Origin: Fibrisoma montanum
Lineage (GTDB): Bacteria > Bacteroidota > Bacteroidia > Cytophagales > Spirosomataceae
Reading direction: 5' to 3'
NCBI RefSeq assembly: GCF_003583365.1
Contig: NZ_QXED01000007.1
Location: 366,498-430,497 of the forward strand
Length of the DNA: 64,000 nucleotides
Each line of letters starts with the position of its first letter. Positions within the stretch are counted from its first letter, which is position 1. A model generated the notes under the pieces. It saw nothing but the letters and a program-made list of their open reading frames with translations, had not been told where the DNA came from and did not search any database. Below are positions 17,482-25,985 of this stretch, one piece after another. The translations under genes were made by a program, and so were the position numbers.

Positions 17482-18338
17482 GCGTGAACACTATGGCCTT
17501 GCTGTCAACCCCGGCTTTCACGACGATCCATCAGCTTTTCAAACCGCTTCAGCCGACCGTAAGCGGTGAGACGGGAGCGGTACGTTACATAGAGCAGCCA
17601 CCTGCCCCTACCCTGGCCCCATGGATTCACTGCTACTGGCAGCTGGCTACCAACCAGCCGCTGAACCAGCCTTTTGTGTACCGGGTGGTTGCCGATGGGT
17701 GTATCGATCTTTTTTTCGATCTGATGGTGCCCGACGACAGCTTCGTCATGGGCTTAGCCACTACGTACACAGAGTTCCCTTTGGCCGGGCGCTTCAACTA
17801 CGCCGGCGTCCGGTTCCTGCCCACGGCCTTCCCCCTGCTCTACCGCATCGATGCGTCTGAACTGACCAATCAGGTTGAAGCCTTCCGGGATGTTGCCTCA
17901 ACGGCTGCCCGGCAGCTAACCAGCCTGATTGCCGGCCATACCGCACTGGAAACCATCAAACCGCTGTTAGACAACCACTTCACGCAGCAGTTTGCAACGA
18001 CCAACCCTGACCCAGACCGCCGACTCATGCAGGCTCTTGCGACTATTCTGACCGCTGGCGGAACGCTGAACGTATTGAGGGAACTGGACGTGGCCATCAG
18101 CCATCGGCAGTTGAGCCGGCTGTTTCAGCAATACGTGGGTGATACGCCTAAAGTATTTAGCCGGATTGTCCGTTTTCAGCAATTGCTGGCTGCTAGGCCC
18201 TCAGTTCAGGCGCTGCACCACGACAAGGTGTTCTACGACCTGGGTTACTACGATCAGGCGCATTTCATCAAAGAGTTTAAGACGTTGTACGGGCAGACAC
18301 CTAGCAACGCGTCAAACGTCGATATAAAGCGTTCCTGA
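17478..18338 (+). CDS. AraC-family transcriptional regulator
   Basis: 286 residues; the ATGA overlap with the preceding LytTR gene fixes the start. The N-terminal 160 residues (APWIHCYWQLA, DGCIDLFFDL, FNYAGVRFLPTAFPLLY) match the DUF6597-type ligand/effector domain common in Bacteroidota AraC proteins. The C-terminal part (about 185-285) is a two-helix-turn-helix domain: ELDVAISHRQLSRLFQQYVGDTPKVFSRIVRFQQLL and VFYDLGYYDQAHFIKEFKTLYGQTPSNA. Being in one operon with a LytS/LytTR pair suggests a two-tier regulatory unit; the targets are unknown. Confidence 0.92.
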   Translation: MSVNTMALLSTPAFTTIHQLFKPLQPTVSGETGAVRYIEQPPAPTLAPWIHCYWQLATNQPLNQPFVYRVVADGCIDLFFDLMVPDDSFVMGLATTYTEFPLAGRFNYAGVRFLPTAFPLLYRIDASELTNQVEAFRDVASTAARQLTSLIAGHTALETIKPLLDNHFTQQFATTNPDPDRRLMQALATILTAGGTLNVLRELDVAISHRQLSRLFQQYVGDTPKVFSRIVRFQQLLAARPSVQALHHDKVFYDLGYYDQAHFIKEFKTLYGQTPSNASNVDIKRS

Positions 18339-18399
18339 CCTCTCCCCTGTTCTCCCTTCGAATGTCCAATTTTTACAATACCGGCCGGATTGGGGTGGC

Positions 18400-18407
18400 T
18401 ACTTTTG
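18400..18407 (+). promoter_or_regulatory. TAnnTTTG -7 box upstream of the VOC gene
   Basis: TACTTTTG matches the Bacteroidota -7 consensus and lies 36 bases before the ATG at 18443. No clear -33 TTTG is seen at the right distance. Confidence 0.4.
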
Positions 18408-18442
18408 TACCACTCGTTACGTAACAGCGGATCTAGTCCGGT

Positions 18443-18916
18443 ATGAAAAAGCACCTGGTTTTAGTCTGTCTATCACTGCTGGTTCTGGACGTATACGCCC
18501 AGGGAACGACCGGCATTAAACAACAAAAAACGATGAAACTGAACGCGGGCATTATTACGCCCAAACTGAAAGAAACGAAAGCCTTCTACACCAATGTACT
18601 GGGCTTCGGTACGACCTTCGAGAATGATTTTTATCTGCTGATGCACACCCCAAACCATCAGGCTGAACTCAGTTTTCTGCTACCCAATCACCCCAGCCAG
18701 CAGCCCCTGTTTCACAAACCATTCACCGGTCAGGGCCTGTACCTGACGATTGAAGTAGACGACGTCGACAATCTGTATCAGGAACTGAAACAGAAAGGCA
18801 TTCCGATCAAAATAGCTTTACGGAGCGAGCCCTGGGGCGATCGGCACTTTGCCATTGAAGACCCCAACGGCATCGGCATTGACCTGGTTACATATGCCCC
18901 TCCCCAAAAAAAGTAA
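18443..18916 (+). CDS. VOC (glyoxalase-like) protein with signal peptide
   Basis: 157 residues. An N-terminal signal peptide (MKKHLVLVCLSLLVLDVYAQG) is followed by a vicinal-oxygen-chelate domain: NAGIITPKLKETKAFYTNVLGFGTTFE, ELSFLLPN, LYLTIEVDDVDNLYQELKQKGIPI, and HFAIEDPNGIGIDLV with the usual C-terminal E-D-P-N-G-I. VOC proteins bind a metal or small ligand (glyoxalase, dioxygenase, bleomycin resistance); the specific function is unclear. Export of such a domain is uncommon; an internal start at MKLNAG would give a cytoplasmic form, but the upstream promoter box and continuous signal peptide favour the long form. Confidence 0.83.
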   Translation: MKKHLVLVCLSLLVLDVYAQGTTGIKQQKTMKLNAGIITPKLKETKAFYTNVLGFGTTFENDFYLLMHTPNHQAELSFLLPNHPSQQPLFHKPFTGQGLYLTIEVDDVDNLYQELKQKGIPIKIALRSEPWGDRHFAIEDPNGIGIDLVTYAPPQKK

Positions 18917-18978
18917 CCTATCTTTACGGTAACCTGACCGATTAGCCTTTGGCCAGGCTACCGCAAAATTCAGCTTGA

Positions 18979-19293
18979 ATGAAACGATTCTATTGGGTGG
19001 GCTACTGTGAAGAAGATCGGCTCAGGGCAACTCCTCAGATTGCCCGAATCATTAATCAACATGGAGCACTGGTTAACAGCAACTTCTTTTCGGATCTGGC
19101 AACCAGCTTCGTGATTGAAGTCCCCGCCGATCAGATTCAGGCGTTGCATACTGATTTACAACAGCTAATTCAGTTGGAAGACGCCCAGCCCCTTCCCTCT
19201 AACGGATCTTACGAGTGTACGGTGCTGCTCAATCTCAGCTTTGCCCGGGGAAGTGGAAACCTGAAAGTCGAAGTCCCGGCGGTGCCGGGTTGA
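18979..19293 (+). CDS. Conserved-looking small cytoplasmic protein, unrecognised
   Basis: 104 residues, start ATG at 18979. The sequence (MKRFYWVGYCEEDRLRATPQIARIINQHGALVNSNFF..., SFVIEVPADQIQALHTDLQQLIQLED, ECTVLLNLSFARGSG) alternates strands and helices like a ferredoxin-fold protein. No signal peptide or known motif. It lies 62 bases after the VOC gene, so it may be in the same transcript. I do not recognise the family. Confidence 0.6.
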   Translation: MKRFYWVGYCEEDRLRATPQIARIINQHGALVNSNFFSDLATSFVIEVPADQIQALHTDLQQLIQLEDAQPLPSNGSYECTVLLNLSFARGSGNLKVEVPAVPG

Positions 19294-19471
19294 ACTATGT
19301 TGTTTCGTTTACGGGCATGGCCGCTATGTCAGGATGCTGAAGGCGCACCAACTGTCCATAAATAAAACCCCGTTTTAGCGGGCACCCCGATTTGTAGGTC
19401 AGGGTTGTGCGAGTTATATTAGTGGCTACAGACCCTGTACCAGATCGAATACCAGCTCAACTGCGTTTGTT

Positions 19472-19663
19472 ATGACTAAATCCCGCTTTGCTCTCATCGT
19501 TCGGTATGCAGCTGCCCCCTTTGCTATCATAGCCTTATGGAGTTGGTTCCAACCCGATTACTTTCCAGATTGGGCCTACGGAGCTTCTCTACTCGTTTCT
19601 CTCAGTTTAACCGGGCTTAGTACGCTGATTGAAAAAACAAGCTCCGGATCATCGTCAATCTGA
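19472..19663 (+). CDS. Small two-helix membrane protein
   Basis: 63 residues from an ATG at 19472: a basic N terminus, a hydrophobic helix (residues 9-25), a W-F-Q-P-D-Y-F-P-D-W-A-Y loop and a second helix (33-52), ending in a Ser-rich tail. It has the composition of a real small membrane protein, but no family can be named. Immediately downstream lies a degraded copy of the IS-like terminus described at 19679. Confidence 0.5.
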   Translation: MTKSRFALIVRYAAAPFAIIALWSWFQPDYFPDWAYGASLLVSLSLTGLSTLIEKTSSGSSSI

Positions 19664-19678
19664 CCGAACCTTCCGGCA

Positions 19679-19696
19679 GTGGCTGTTGTAAAAGTC
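19679..19696 (+). repeat. Degraded copy of the MITE end
   Basis: GTGGCTGTTGTAAAAGTC differs by one base from the left inverted repeat of the element at 20913-21025. It also forms an 8-bp hairpin with CAGCCACT just downstream. Confidence 0.6.
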
Positions 19697-19836
19697 CGTC
19701 AGCCACTTAACCGAGCCATTCCAGCTCCAGCGGCCTTCAAATAACCCAACAATACCCGTCTATAACCGGGTAGCTGCCTGAACATGTAGTTCTGAGCCTT
19801 CGGCAATAGTCACGGAATTTATACAACAGACAGACT

Positions 19837-20174
19837 ATAAAACTTACGTTTATCTTTACCCTCCTTGTCCTGTTCTTTACCAGCTGTACAAGGATCAATA
19901 TTATCATTCAGAAACAGACGAACACTTTACCATCCTGAAAGAAGAAATCACGAGCTTGCCTGCTACGGAGGTCCAGTTTTACTGGGTGCAGAAAAGTATT
20001 GAGTCGTTAAAGTATGCCACGTCTTGTCAAAGTACAGAAGTGAAGTTTGATAAGCCTTATTTGATCGCTAATGGAATCAAATTTCATGTGTATCGGTGGC
20101 AGAGTACTCAGCATATAGCTGATCGTACAGGGCAAAAAATAATACGTACGGATCTGCGATTTTACCCTGAATAA
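19837..20174 (+). pseudogene. Broken lipoprotein gene (ATA at start position, frameshift)
   Basis: From 19837 a frame reads I/M-K-L-T-F-I-F-T-L-L-V-L-F-F-T-S-C-T-R, a perfect lipoprotein signal with lipobox, but the initiation codon is ATA. This frame ends in a stop soon after. A second frame takes over at the same place (YKDQYYHSETDEHFTILKEE...) and runs to a stop at 20174, with a globular sequence ending RTDLRFYPE. The best reading is one small lipoprotein gene disabled by a start mutation and a one-step frameshift near 19890. Alternatively the downstream frame is a gene starting at TTG 19956. Family not recognised. Confidence 0.55.
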
Positions 20175-20404
20175 ACATTCGTTTTTGGGTAGTGTCTCTG
20201 TCTGAATGCCAATCACTTCGGCATTTCCTGTATGGTCTGTTGGCAGTTGCAATCAACCTAGTCAGAATACAACCAAGCAGACAGGTTGAAATTTGCCTTT
20301 TTTTCAAACAAGTTCTGTGACTGATGTTATGTAAAGGGACTAATCTTATAAATTGAAAAATAATGTTAAATGAACAAAATTAGAAAAGTCTCAAAAGAAA
20401 GATT

Positions 20405-20884
20405 TTAAGCCCAAACTACATTTATCTCTTCATTGTTAACTATTACGCTATCTTCATTTGTTTTTATATTTATAAATCTAGAATCTTTCGTCGTTGACTC
20501 ACAAAATATAATGCCACTGAAATTACATTCTTCAAATAGGCTGCCGTAAATTTTAGCTTCGATAACTTCGGCTCTAGTAAAATCACAATTCTTAAACTGG
20601 CAATTATTGAAAATAGCACCGTGCATTACAGTCTTTATCAATGTAATATCTTGGAACACACATAAGTTAAAAACTGATTCATTTAAATGAGCGCTATACA
20701 AATCTACCTTTCTTAAAGTGACATTTTGAAAAGTAGCGTATGCACTTCCTATACATGAAAGATTAAGGTTCTCGATTGTAATATTTTTAACGCTCTTTCT
20801 ATCTAATTGCGTTCTTTCCCCTTTATTACCTTCAGTTTGGATAAATGTCTCGTAGTTGATCAGAGCTTGGCTAATATCTTCCAT
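20405..20884 (-). CDS. Pentapeptide-repeat protein
   Basis: 159 residues. Between about residues 35 and 135 every fifth position is Leu/Phe with preceding small residues (A-T-F-Q-N-V, V-D-L-Y-S-A, A-I-F-N-N-C, C-D-F-T-R-A, S-L-F-E-E-C, C-N-F-S-G-I), the right-handed quadrilateral beta-helix pattern. Some members (Qnr, MfpA) mimic DNA and protect gyrase, others are effectors or scaffolds; this short, irregular one cannot be assigned. Its DNA is visibly AT-richer than the flanking genes, suggesting acquisition, and it borders a MITE-like element. Confidence 0.75.
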   Translation of the reverse strand: MEDISQALINYETFIQTEGNKGERTQLDRKSVKNITIENLNLSCIGSAYATFQNVTLRKVDLYSAHLNESVFNLCVFQDITLIKTVMHGAIFNNCQFKNCDFTRAEVIEAKIYGSLFEECNFSGIIFCESTTKDSRFINIKTNEDSVIVNNEEINVVWA

Positions 20885-20912
20885 CTTTTACTATAAATCT
20901 GTTGTATAAGTG

Positions 20913-21025
20913 CTGTGGCTGTTGCAAAAGTCGATACTCGCTTACGGTGCCTCTCTGAACCGGCCATTTTCAGTTGGTCAGTTTCCAGAAATTGGCGGGT
21001 GGATCGACTTTTGCAACAGCCACAG
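20913..21025. mobile_element. MITE-like element with 23-bp perfect inverted repeats
   Basis: CTGTGGCTGTTGCAAAAGTCGAT at 20913-20935 is the exact reverse complement of 21003-21025; the 67 bases between have no reading frame of note. The end sequence GGCTGTTGCAAAAGTC is of the kind seen at the ends of IS5-like elements. Half-copies lie at 19679 and 22158. A non-autonomous element is the simplest reading. Confidence 0.75.
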
Positions 21026-21098
21026 ATTTTATGTAAAGCGAATTAAGTCAGAGTTAGCAGATTAATCCAAATCAGTTGCTTCTTAACTAATGGCTATC

Positions 21099-22037
21099 CT
21101 AATGTGACTTTGAGTCGGATAAATGACGCTTCAAAAAGTCATTCACCGCGCTGAAAAATAGTGTGGGCTGTTCCACGTTGACAAAATGGCCCGCTTCATT
21201 TATTCCCTTTACCTCGGCTTGAGGTAGTGAGCGACTTAGTTGATAGAAGGTGGTTGCGCCAGTGGGATCTTGCCAGCCATAAATAATCAGAGCTGGGCCC
21301 TTATAAGCTTTTAGTGTCGATTCTAAATTAAAGCCTTCCCGTCGTAAACTACGCCACATCAGCGAATTCATAGCTTGATTTCTAACTCCTTTTTCCACCT
21401 GAGCAAAAACAAGAGCGGCTTTCGATCGATCATAAACGGAATTAGCGACTCGTATTCGTCTTAGTTCTCTGGTGGCCAGTTGAGGGTTTTGTTTGCCCAT
21501 CGGGGAATCCAGCCAATAATTGATTGCACTTGTATCTGAAAGTTGGTAACCTCTTTTGGTACTTGCGTCAATAATAGGAGTGTGTGCTAGGTTAATTTCG
21601 CCACTCCCATTCAAGATAAGCAGGCCAACCCGGTTAGGATAGCTAGCCGCATAAGCTGCGGCTAACATGCCGCCCCAGGAATGGCCATAGATGTTTAGTT
21701 TAGTGACCCCTAACCGCTTACGCAGTACATCCAGATCATTGATGGCTGAATGAATATTGATCGTGGTGCTATCCATAGGTTTGGTCCAGGAGCGACCCGT
21801 CCCGCGCTGCTCGAAGAGGATGACGCGATAGGACTTAGCCAAGCTGTCAACGACATCTGACTCTTGCTCTGCACTAATGCCAGGGCCGCCACTTAATACC
21901 ACGATTGGCGTACCGGTTCCATAGGTATGATAGTACAAAACCGCATTATTGAGCACGAGTGAATCGGTCTTCTGAGCCCATGATTGGGTTTGTATAGATA
22001 GCTGCCAAATGAAGAGGATGAGTGAATAGTACTTCAT
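21099..22037 (-). CDS. Exported alpha/beta hydrolase (proline-iminopeptidase-like)
   Basis: 312 residues with a signal peptide (MKYYSLILFIWQLSIQTQSWAQ). The oxyanion-side H-G-G-P-G-like motif is LSGGPGISAEQE at about 48-59, then FEQRGTGRSWT, and the nucleophile elbow GHSWGG with Ser120. Asp in YGWQDPTGA and His in NEAGHFVNVEQP complete the triad. The GGPG and DQRGxGxS motifs point to the S33 peptidase/prolyl aminopeptidase group. Likely periplasmic. It shares the AT-richer segment with the pentapeptide gene and lies between copies of the MITE end. Confidence 0.87.
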   Translation of the reverse strand: MKYYSLILFIWQLSIQTQSWAQKTDSLVLNNAVLYYHTYGTGTPIVVLSGGPGISAEQESDVVDSLAKSYRVILFEQRGTGRSWTKPMDSTTINIHSAINDLDVLRKRLGVTKLNIYGHSWGGMLAAAYAASYPNRVGLLILNGSGEINLAHTPIIDASTKRGYQLSDTSAINYWLDSPMGKQNPQLATRELRRIRVANSVYDRSKAALVFAQVEKGVRNQAMNSLMWRSLRREGFNLESTLKAYKGPALIIYGWQDPTGATTFYQLSRSLPQAEVKGINEAGHFVNVEQPTLFFSAVNDFLKRHLSDSKSH

Positions 22038-22749
22038 GTCAGCTGGAGATAGAAGCTAACTGTGTTTTGACACTTTTTCCGGAGCAACTCAGCTCTCGAA
22101 TTGTTTCTTCAAGATCGCTATTTTCCTGTTGCTGCGTCCATTGACTTAGTAAATGGTCTTTGCAACAGCCACTGCTTTTATGTTAAACTAATTAGATAAT
22201 ACTCATCTCTCAGCGGTATCTAAATGAGTCAATAGATCAATGTCCTTGGTGAAGGACCGAATAGGCTTTAGCCCATTTTCTTCTTTCTAAAATAAGTGAT
22301 AGCTATCCCGTTCGCCTGATAGACCAGCTCTTATTCTAAACTCTATATCAGCCTTAGATATAAGAGGGTGATGTTCGCGTTGAAAAGAAGATTCATAAAA
22401 GCGAAGTCTGATGTGTACCTCTTCGACGTGACTGTATCTAGCAACGTAATACTAAACTACAAATCCTTGGCCCTCAGTGGCACTGTTTGTTACCCACTTG
22501 TCCGTAATCCAAGCAACTATATTGTTCATAACGTACTCTCCTTGTTTGTTGTATAATCTAATATTATGTCACAATAAGTTCTAAATAGTTATAAAATAAC
22601 AGCCGTTGACAACTTCTCTTTTAATGACAGAACAAGCCAGAATTCAAACTGAGACGCTACCCGTTTTTGTATAAACCCAAGAGCACACTACTATGCTGGC
22701 CACAACGACATTTTGTACGGTATCTTGATACCTGATAAGTCATATTCAG
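22038..22749. other. AT-rich intergenic stretch with a MITE half-copy
   Basis: Some 700 bases without a convincing gene. A 62-codon frame at 22368-22556 has no motif. At 22158-22194 about 37 bases resemble the right end of the MITE and its flank at 21008-21044. The rest is AT-rich, non-repetitive DNA. Confidence 0.5.
22158..22194. repeat. Half-copy of the MITE right end and flank
   Basis: CTTTGCAACAGCCACTG followed by TTTTATGTTAAA...AATTA parallels 21008-21044 (CTTTTGCAACAGCCACAG, TTTTATGTAAA...AATTA). No left end is nearby. Confidence 0.55.
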
Positions 22750-23073
22750 TTATCTGCTTGCTTTTTTCGTTGTTATAAGCACGACACCATTTTTGCCTTT
22801 CATCCCGTATCGGCTAACTAAGTCGCTGTTTGAGGCCGGTGAAAGAACAGTCACATTCTGAATGTCATCAGGTCTAACCTTAAAGCTGCCCTTCTCTTGT
22901 GGATTGGCTACTTCAACGTTATCAACCAACCAAAGAGATGGACCATCTGCTCCGTTGAGAAATTTATTAGCAGTCGGTGCTGGAGGAATGCCATTACTGG
23001 CCTTGTTACATCCAATAAAACAACCCGCAAAACAACCGATCAATACAGTCAGGATAGTATGTTTAAGTTTCAT
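22750..23073 (-). CDS. Lipoprotein carrying a TonB-receptor-plug-like segment
   Basis: 107 residues. The signal peptide ends in a lipobox with Cys (FAGCFIGC). The mature part, SLWLVDNVEVANPQ... DDIQNVTVLSPASNSDLVSRYGMKGKNGVVLITTKK, closely follows the plug-domain consensus of SusC-type receptors (P-L-x-V-V-D-G, I-x-S-I-x-V-L-K-D, Y-G-x-x-G-A-N-G-V-V-x-I-T-T-K-K). In a receptor this segment sits inside a barrel; here there is no barrel, only a lipid anchor. Similar stand-alone plug-like modules occur at the ends of some Bacteroidota signalling proteins. Role unknown. Confidence 0.8.
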   Translation of the reverse strand: MKLKHTILTVLIGCFAGCFIGCNKASNGIPPAPTANKFLNGADGPSLWLVDNVEVANPQEKGSFKVRPDDIQNVTVLSPASNSDLVSRYGMKGKNGVVLITTKKASR

Positions 23074-23189
23074 AGTCTAAGGCATTAAAGGTTGAGAAGA
23101 TAACATAAGTCCTTACATATCAATATACTTCTACTCATAAAAACCGGTCACCTATACTATTCTTTAACGTATTCCAGACGGGTCTTACC

Positions 23190-24260
23190 CTACAAACCTG
23201 CGTGTTCAGTAAACCGAACGTAGTGCTGAACAGCCTCTCCGATCTGAGCTTCCTCTTGCTCAGTCAAAACGCGTAACGGATGCAGTTCTACTCTGTTTTT
23301 GCCCTTTTGCCGGCACATCGTCCAGGTACCCGCAATCTGCCCGTTCAGCACAATGGTTTTGTGAAACAAGATGTTCCCTTGCCGGTGCAGTTCGCCCGTG
23401 TACGTCGGTTCCAGCAGCGTAGTCCGGTCGGCGTATCCAACTACGTATTCATCAAAGTTGGGAAGCAACAGCGCTTTCGTTGGCAACCGGTTCGGTATGG
23501 ATGTTGGTACGTACCAGTAGGTTTTCTCTCCTGTTCCCTCACGTACCACCTGCGATTTGATGGATTCCAGTCCGGCTCGGGCATCGGTCAGGGTTAGCCC
23601 CGACCACCAGCTGAAATCCTGCACCGTGGCCGGTCCGTGGCTGGCGAAATACCGGGTTGCTAATTCAGCCAGAGCTTCCTCCCGTGAAAACGCTTTGGCA
23701 ATAGGAACCCGTTCGGCCATCAACGCAAACGTATGGTGCTTACCGCGCATGGCTCCGCTGCAAACAATCCCCTCCAGTTCAGCACGGGTTAACAAGTGAG
23801 CCAGGGCATTAGCCCCCAGCGGAATAGCGTTCTGTCTGAGGACTTCGGCCAGTTCCGTTCGGGTCAGGTGCCGACCAGCTTTTACCAGCGCCTGCTCAAT
23901 GAGGGCATTGCTCCGCGTAAACACGGCCTCATCCAAGCCAAGCTTACGGTCGTTGGTTCGCAGGAACGCCTTGATACGCGGAGCCGTAAGCATCAGCATC
24001 CACCGGATATCGGCGGGCGTTACAAAATGCCAGGTTGGACGTAGCACGTGCGTTCGCAAAACAGTACCCGCATTAAACGCCTGCATAAAGGCATCGCGGG
24101 TCAGACTCTCTATGCGCTGGGCGATTGACCAGGTTGCGTCATGAAATTCCTGCGACTGCACGGCCCCCAGCCAGCTTACAAGTTTCGGAACCGAGTTCCG
24201 GGAGGAATTATCCAGTTGCTGATTCGCTAACCGGCGGAGCAGGAAAGGATCTGTAGCCAT
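23190..24260 (-). CDS. Winged-helix DNA-binding protein (HTH_42 / AlkZ-like)
   Basis: 356 residues, cytoplasmic. The N terminus (LLRRLANQQLD..., LVSWLGAVQSQEFHDATWSIAQR) and VLRTHVLRPTWHFVTPADIRWML match the HTH_42 (DUF1006) family, which includes the DNA glycosylase AlkZ that unhooks interstrand crosslinks; AlkZ uses a Q-x-Q pair, and here Q-S-Q occurs near residue 35. The C-terminal part has LLPNFDEYVVGYADRT and the usual TIVLNGQIAGTW. Many members are regulators or of unknown role, so glycosylase activity is a suggestion only. Stands alone, divergent from the GNAT gene. Confidence 0.85.
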   Translation of the reverse strand: MATDPFLLRRLANQQLDNSSRNSVPKLVSWLGAVQSQEFHDATWSIAQRIESLTRDAFMQAFNAGTVLRTHVLRPTWHFVTPADIRWMLMLTAPRIKAFLRTNDRKLGLDEAVFTRSNALIEQALVKAGRHLTRTELAEVLRQNAIPLGANALAHLLTRAELEGIVCSGAMRGKHHTFALMAERVPIAKAFSREEALAELATRYFASHGPATVQDFSWWSGLTLTDARAGLESIKSQVVREGTGEKTYWYVPTSIPNRLPTKALLLPNFDEYVVGYADRTTLLEPTYTGELHRQGNILFHKTIVLNGQIAGTWTMCRQKGKNRVELHPLRVLTEQEEAQIGEAVQHYVRFTEHAGL

Positions 24261-24433
24261 TGATTTTTGAGAGGAATCCCCACGATTGACTGCGTAAAGA
24301 TAGCTCCGGCCTGTGACAGCCCTATGTCAGCAGAGCGGTTCGCCCGCCAAACGGTAGTACGTTTATACGTATACGCCGGTCATCCATTCTCACCAGGGCT
24401 GTACATTAGTAGCCCTGAATGCAGTCGTGTTTC

Positions 24434-24841
24434 ATGCTTACGATTCAACCCATTTCACCTGAGCAGACGTATCCGCTTCGTCACGCGGTGCTCTGGCCCG
24501 ACAAGCCGCTGGCCTACGTTAAAGTCGACAACGATGCCGAGGGCTATCACTACGGTGCATTCCTGCATGATGAGCTGGTGGCCGTCATTTCGTTGTTTGT
24601 TAACGACCACGACGCCCGGTTCCGCAAATTTGCAACAAACCCGTCCCGGCAACGCCAGGGCATCGGCACGCAGCTGTTACATCACGTGATTGCTGAGGCC
24701 CGGCGTTTGGGGGCCACCACCCTCTGGTGCGACGCCCGGCTCGATGCGGCTGATTTCTACCGGCGTTTTGGTATGCATACCGACGGAGCGCTGTTTTACA
24801 AAGGCACTATTCCGTATAATCGGATGGCGATGCCGCTTTGA
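24434..24841 (+). CDS. GNAT family N-acetyltransferase
   Basis: 135 residues from ATG 24434 (MLTIQPISPEQTYPLRHAVLWPDKP); another ATG five codons earlier is in frame. The acetyl-CoA site is FATNPSRQRQGIGTQLLHHVIAEARRLGATTLWCDAR (R-x-x-G-I-G) at about 69-105, and DAADFYRRFGMHTDGALFYK closes the fold. The N-terminal R-H-A-V-L-W-P-D-K-P phrase is typical of a Bacteroidota GNAT subgroup whose acceptor is unknown. The end lies 7 bases from the convergent end of the efflux adaptor gene. Confidence 0.88.
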   Translation: MLTIQPISPEQTYPLRHAVLWPDKPLAYVKVDNDAEGYHYGAFLHDELVAVISLFVNDHDARFRKFATNPSRQRQGIGTQLLHHVIAEARRLGATTLWCDARLDAADFYRRFGMHTDGALFYKGTIPYNRMAMPL

Positions 24842-24847
24842 CATCGG

Positions 24848-25951
24848 CTACAACACGGCGACGCCTTCCCGGATGTCTTCGCGGGCATTGACGATGATTT
24901 TATCGTCGGGCCGCAGGTTGCCGAATACCTCGGTCATATCGCCGGATTTTTGTCCCTGCTTTACCTCCACGTACTGAGCCCGCCCGTTTTGCACCCGGAT
25001 CACGTACTGCCGTTCGGTTGAGGTGATGACGGCCGTGTTGGGTACTGCCAGGGCGCCGGGCGTCCCCTCTGCCGACAGGATGATTTCGGCGAACATGCCG
25101 GGACGTAAGGTGCGGGATGCGTTGTTTACGTCGATCTCGACCGTTTCAGAACGAAACTGCTGGTTCATACTTCCCGACCGCCGGCTGATTTTGCCTTTAA
25201 ACTCTTTGCCGGGCATCGCACTGACCATGAAGGCCACGGTTTCGCCTTCGCGCAGGCCAACGCTGTAGGCTTCGGGAATATCGGCTACCAGACGCAGACG
25301 GTTCTGTTGCTGCAGCACCAGCATCGGCCGGTCCATTTTTGCGCCCGACCCTACCAACGCACCCGGGTGTACGTTGCGCTCAGTGATAAACCCGTCAAAA
25401 GGAGCCCGCACGGTCAGGTACGATTTAAGTCTTGCCAGTGCCCGGTAGTTAGCCTGCTCACCTAACACCGATGCGCTGTCGGCTTTCATACGGGCGTAGG
25501 CCGTTTCCAGATCCAGCGCTGACACCGAGCCCGGGATTTTGCTGCTCGCCTTCAGCCGGCGGTAATGTTCGCGGCTGGCCACCAGCATGGCCTCGGCTTT
25601 TAAGGTGTTCGAACGGGCCGCAACGAGTCGTTCTTCGGTTTCGGGCGCGTCGAGTATCATCAGCACCTGGCCTTTGCGGACCGCCGATCCCCGGTCGACC
25701 AGCACCTTTTCAACAAACCCATCGGCTTTGGGATAGATGCTGACTTCCTGATACGGCCGGAATTCGCCCGGCAGCTGAATCGTTTGTCCGACCCGCTGCT
25801 GAGACACCGCAGCGATGCGAAACGTCGGTTTAGCGGGCCGCTGCTTTTCGGCTTTTTTTCGACTGGCATCGGCCTGCTCCGACGACGAACAGCTGCTCAA
25901 CGCGCTGGCCCACAACAGGAGTACGATGCAATTAGAGGCAATGGTTTTCAT
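24848..25951 (-). CDS. RND efflux periplasmic adaptor (membrane fusion protein)
   Basis: 367 residues from ATG 25951, which opens a lipoprotein signal (LLLWASALSSC). Domain order is typical: beta-barrel/lipoyl half (GEFRPYQEVSIYPKADGFVEKVLVDRGSAVRKGQVLMILDAPE), an alpha-hairpin (about 105-175), second lipoyl half (TVRAPFDGFITERNVHPGALVG), a beta-barrel, and the membrane-proximal domain (LAVPNTAVITSTERQYVIRVQNG). It bridges the inner-membrane pump and the TolC channel encoded upstream. It is the last gene of the minus-strand operon 30979-24848, 34 bases after the pump gene. Confidence 0.93.
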   Translation of the reverse strand: MKTIASNCIVLLLWASALSSCSSSEQADASRKKAEKQRPAKPTFRIAAVSQQRVGQTIQLPGEFRPYQEVSIYPKADGFVEKVLVDRGSAVRKGQVLMILDAPETEERLVAARSNTLKAEAMLVASREHYRRLKASSKIPGSVSALDLETAYARMKADSASVLGEQANYRALARLKSYLTVRAPFDGFITERNVHPGALVGSGAKMDRPMLVLQQQNRLRLVADIPEAYSVGLREGETVAFMVSAMPGKEFKGKISRRSGSMNQQFRSETVEIDVNNASRTLRPGMFAEIILSAEGTPGALAVPNTAVITSTERQYVIRVQNGRAQYVEVKQGQKSGDMTEVFGNLRPDDKIIVNAREDIREGVAVL

Positions 25952-25985
25952 ACGATTCTGAGTCAATAGCGGTCCGTTGGTCTGA

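Noticed and set aside
23190..24260. Considered as a phage-defence gene (AlkZ-like winged helix)
   Set aside because: The family has DNA-repair and unknown members; there are no defence neighbours, so no defence claim is made.
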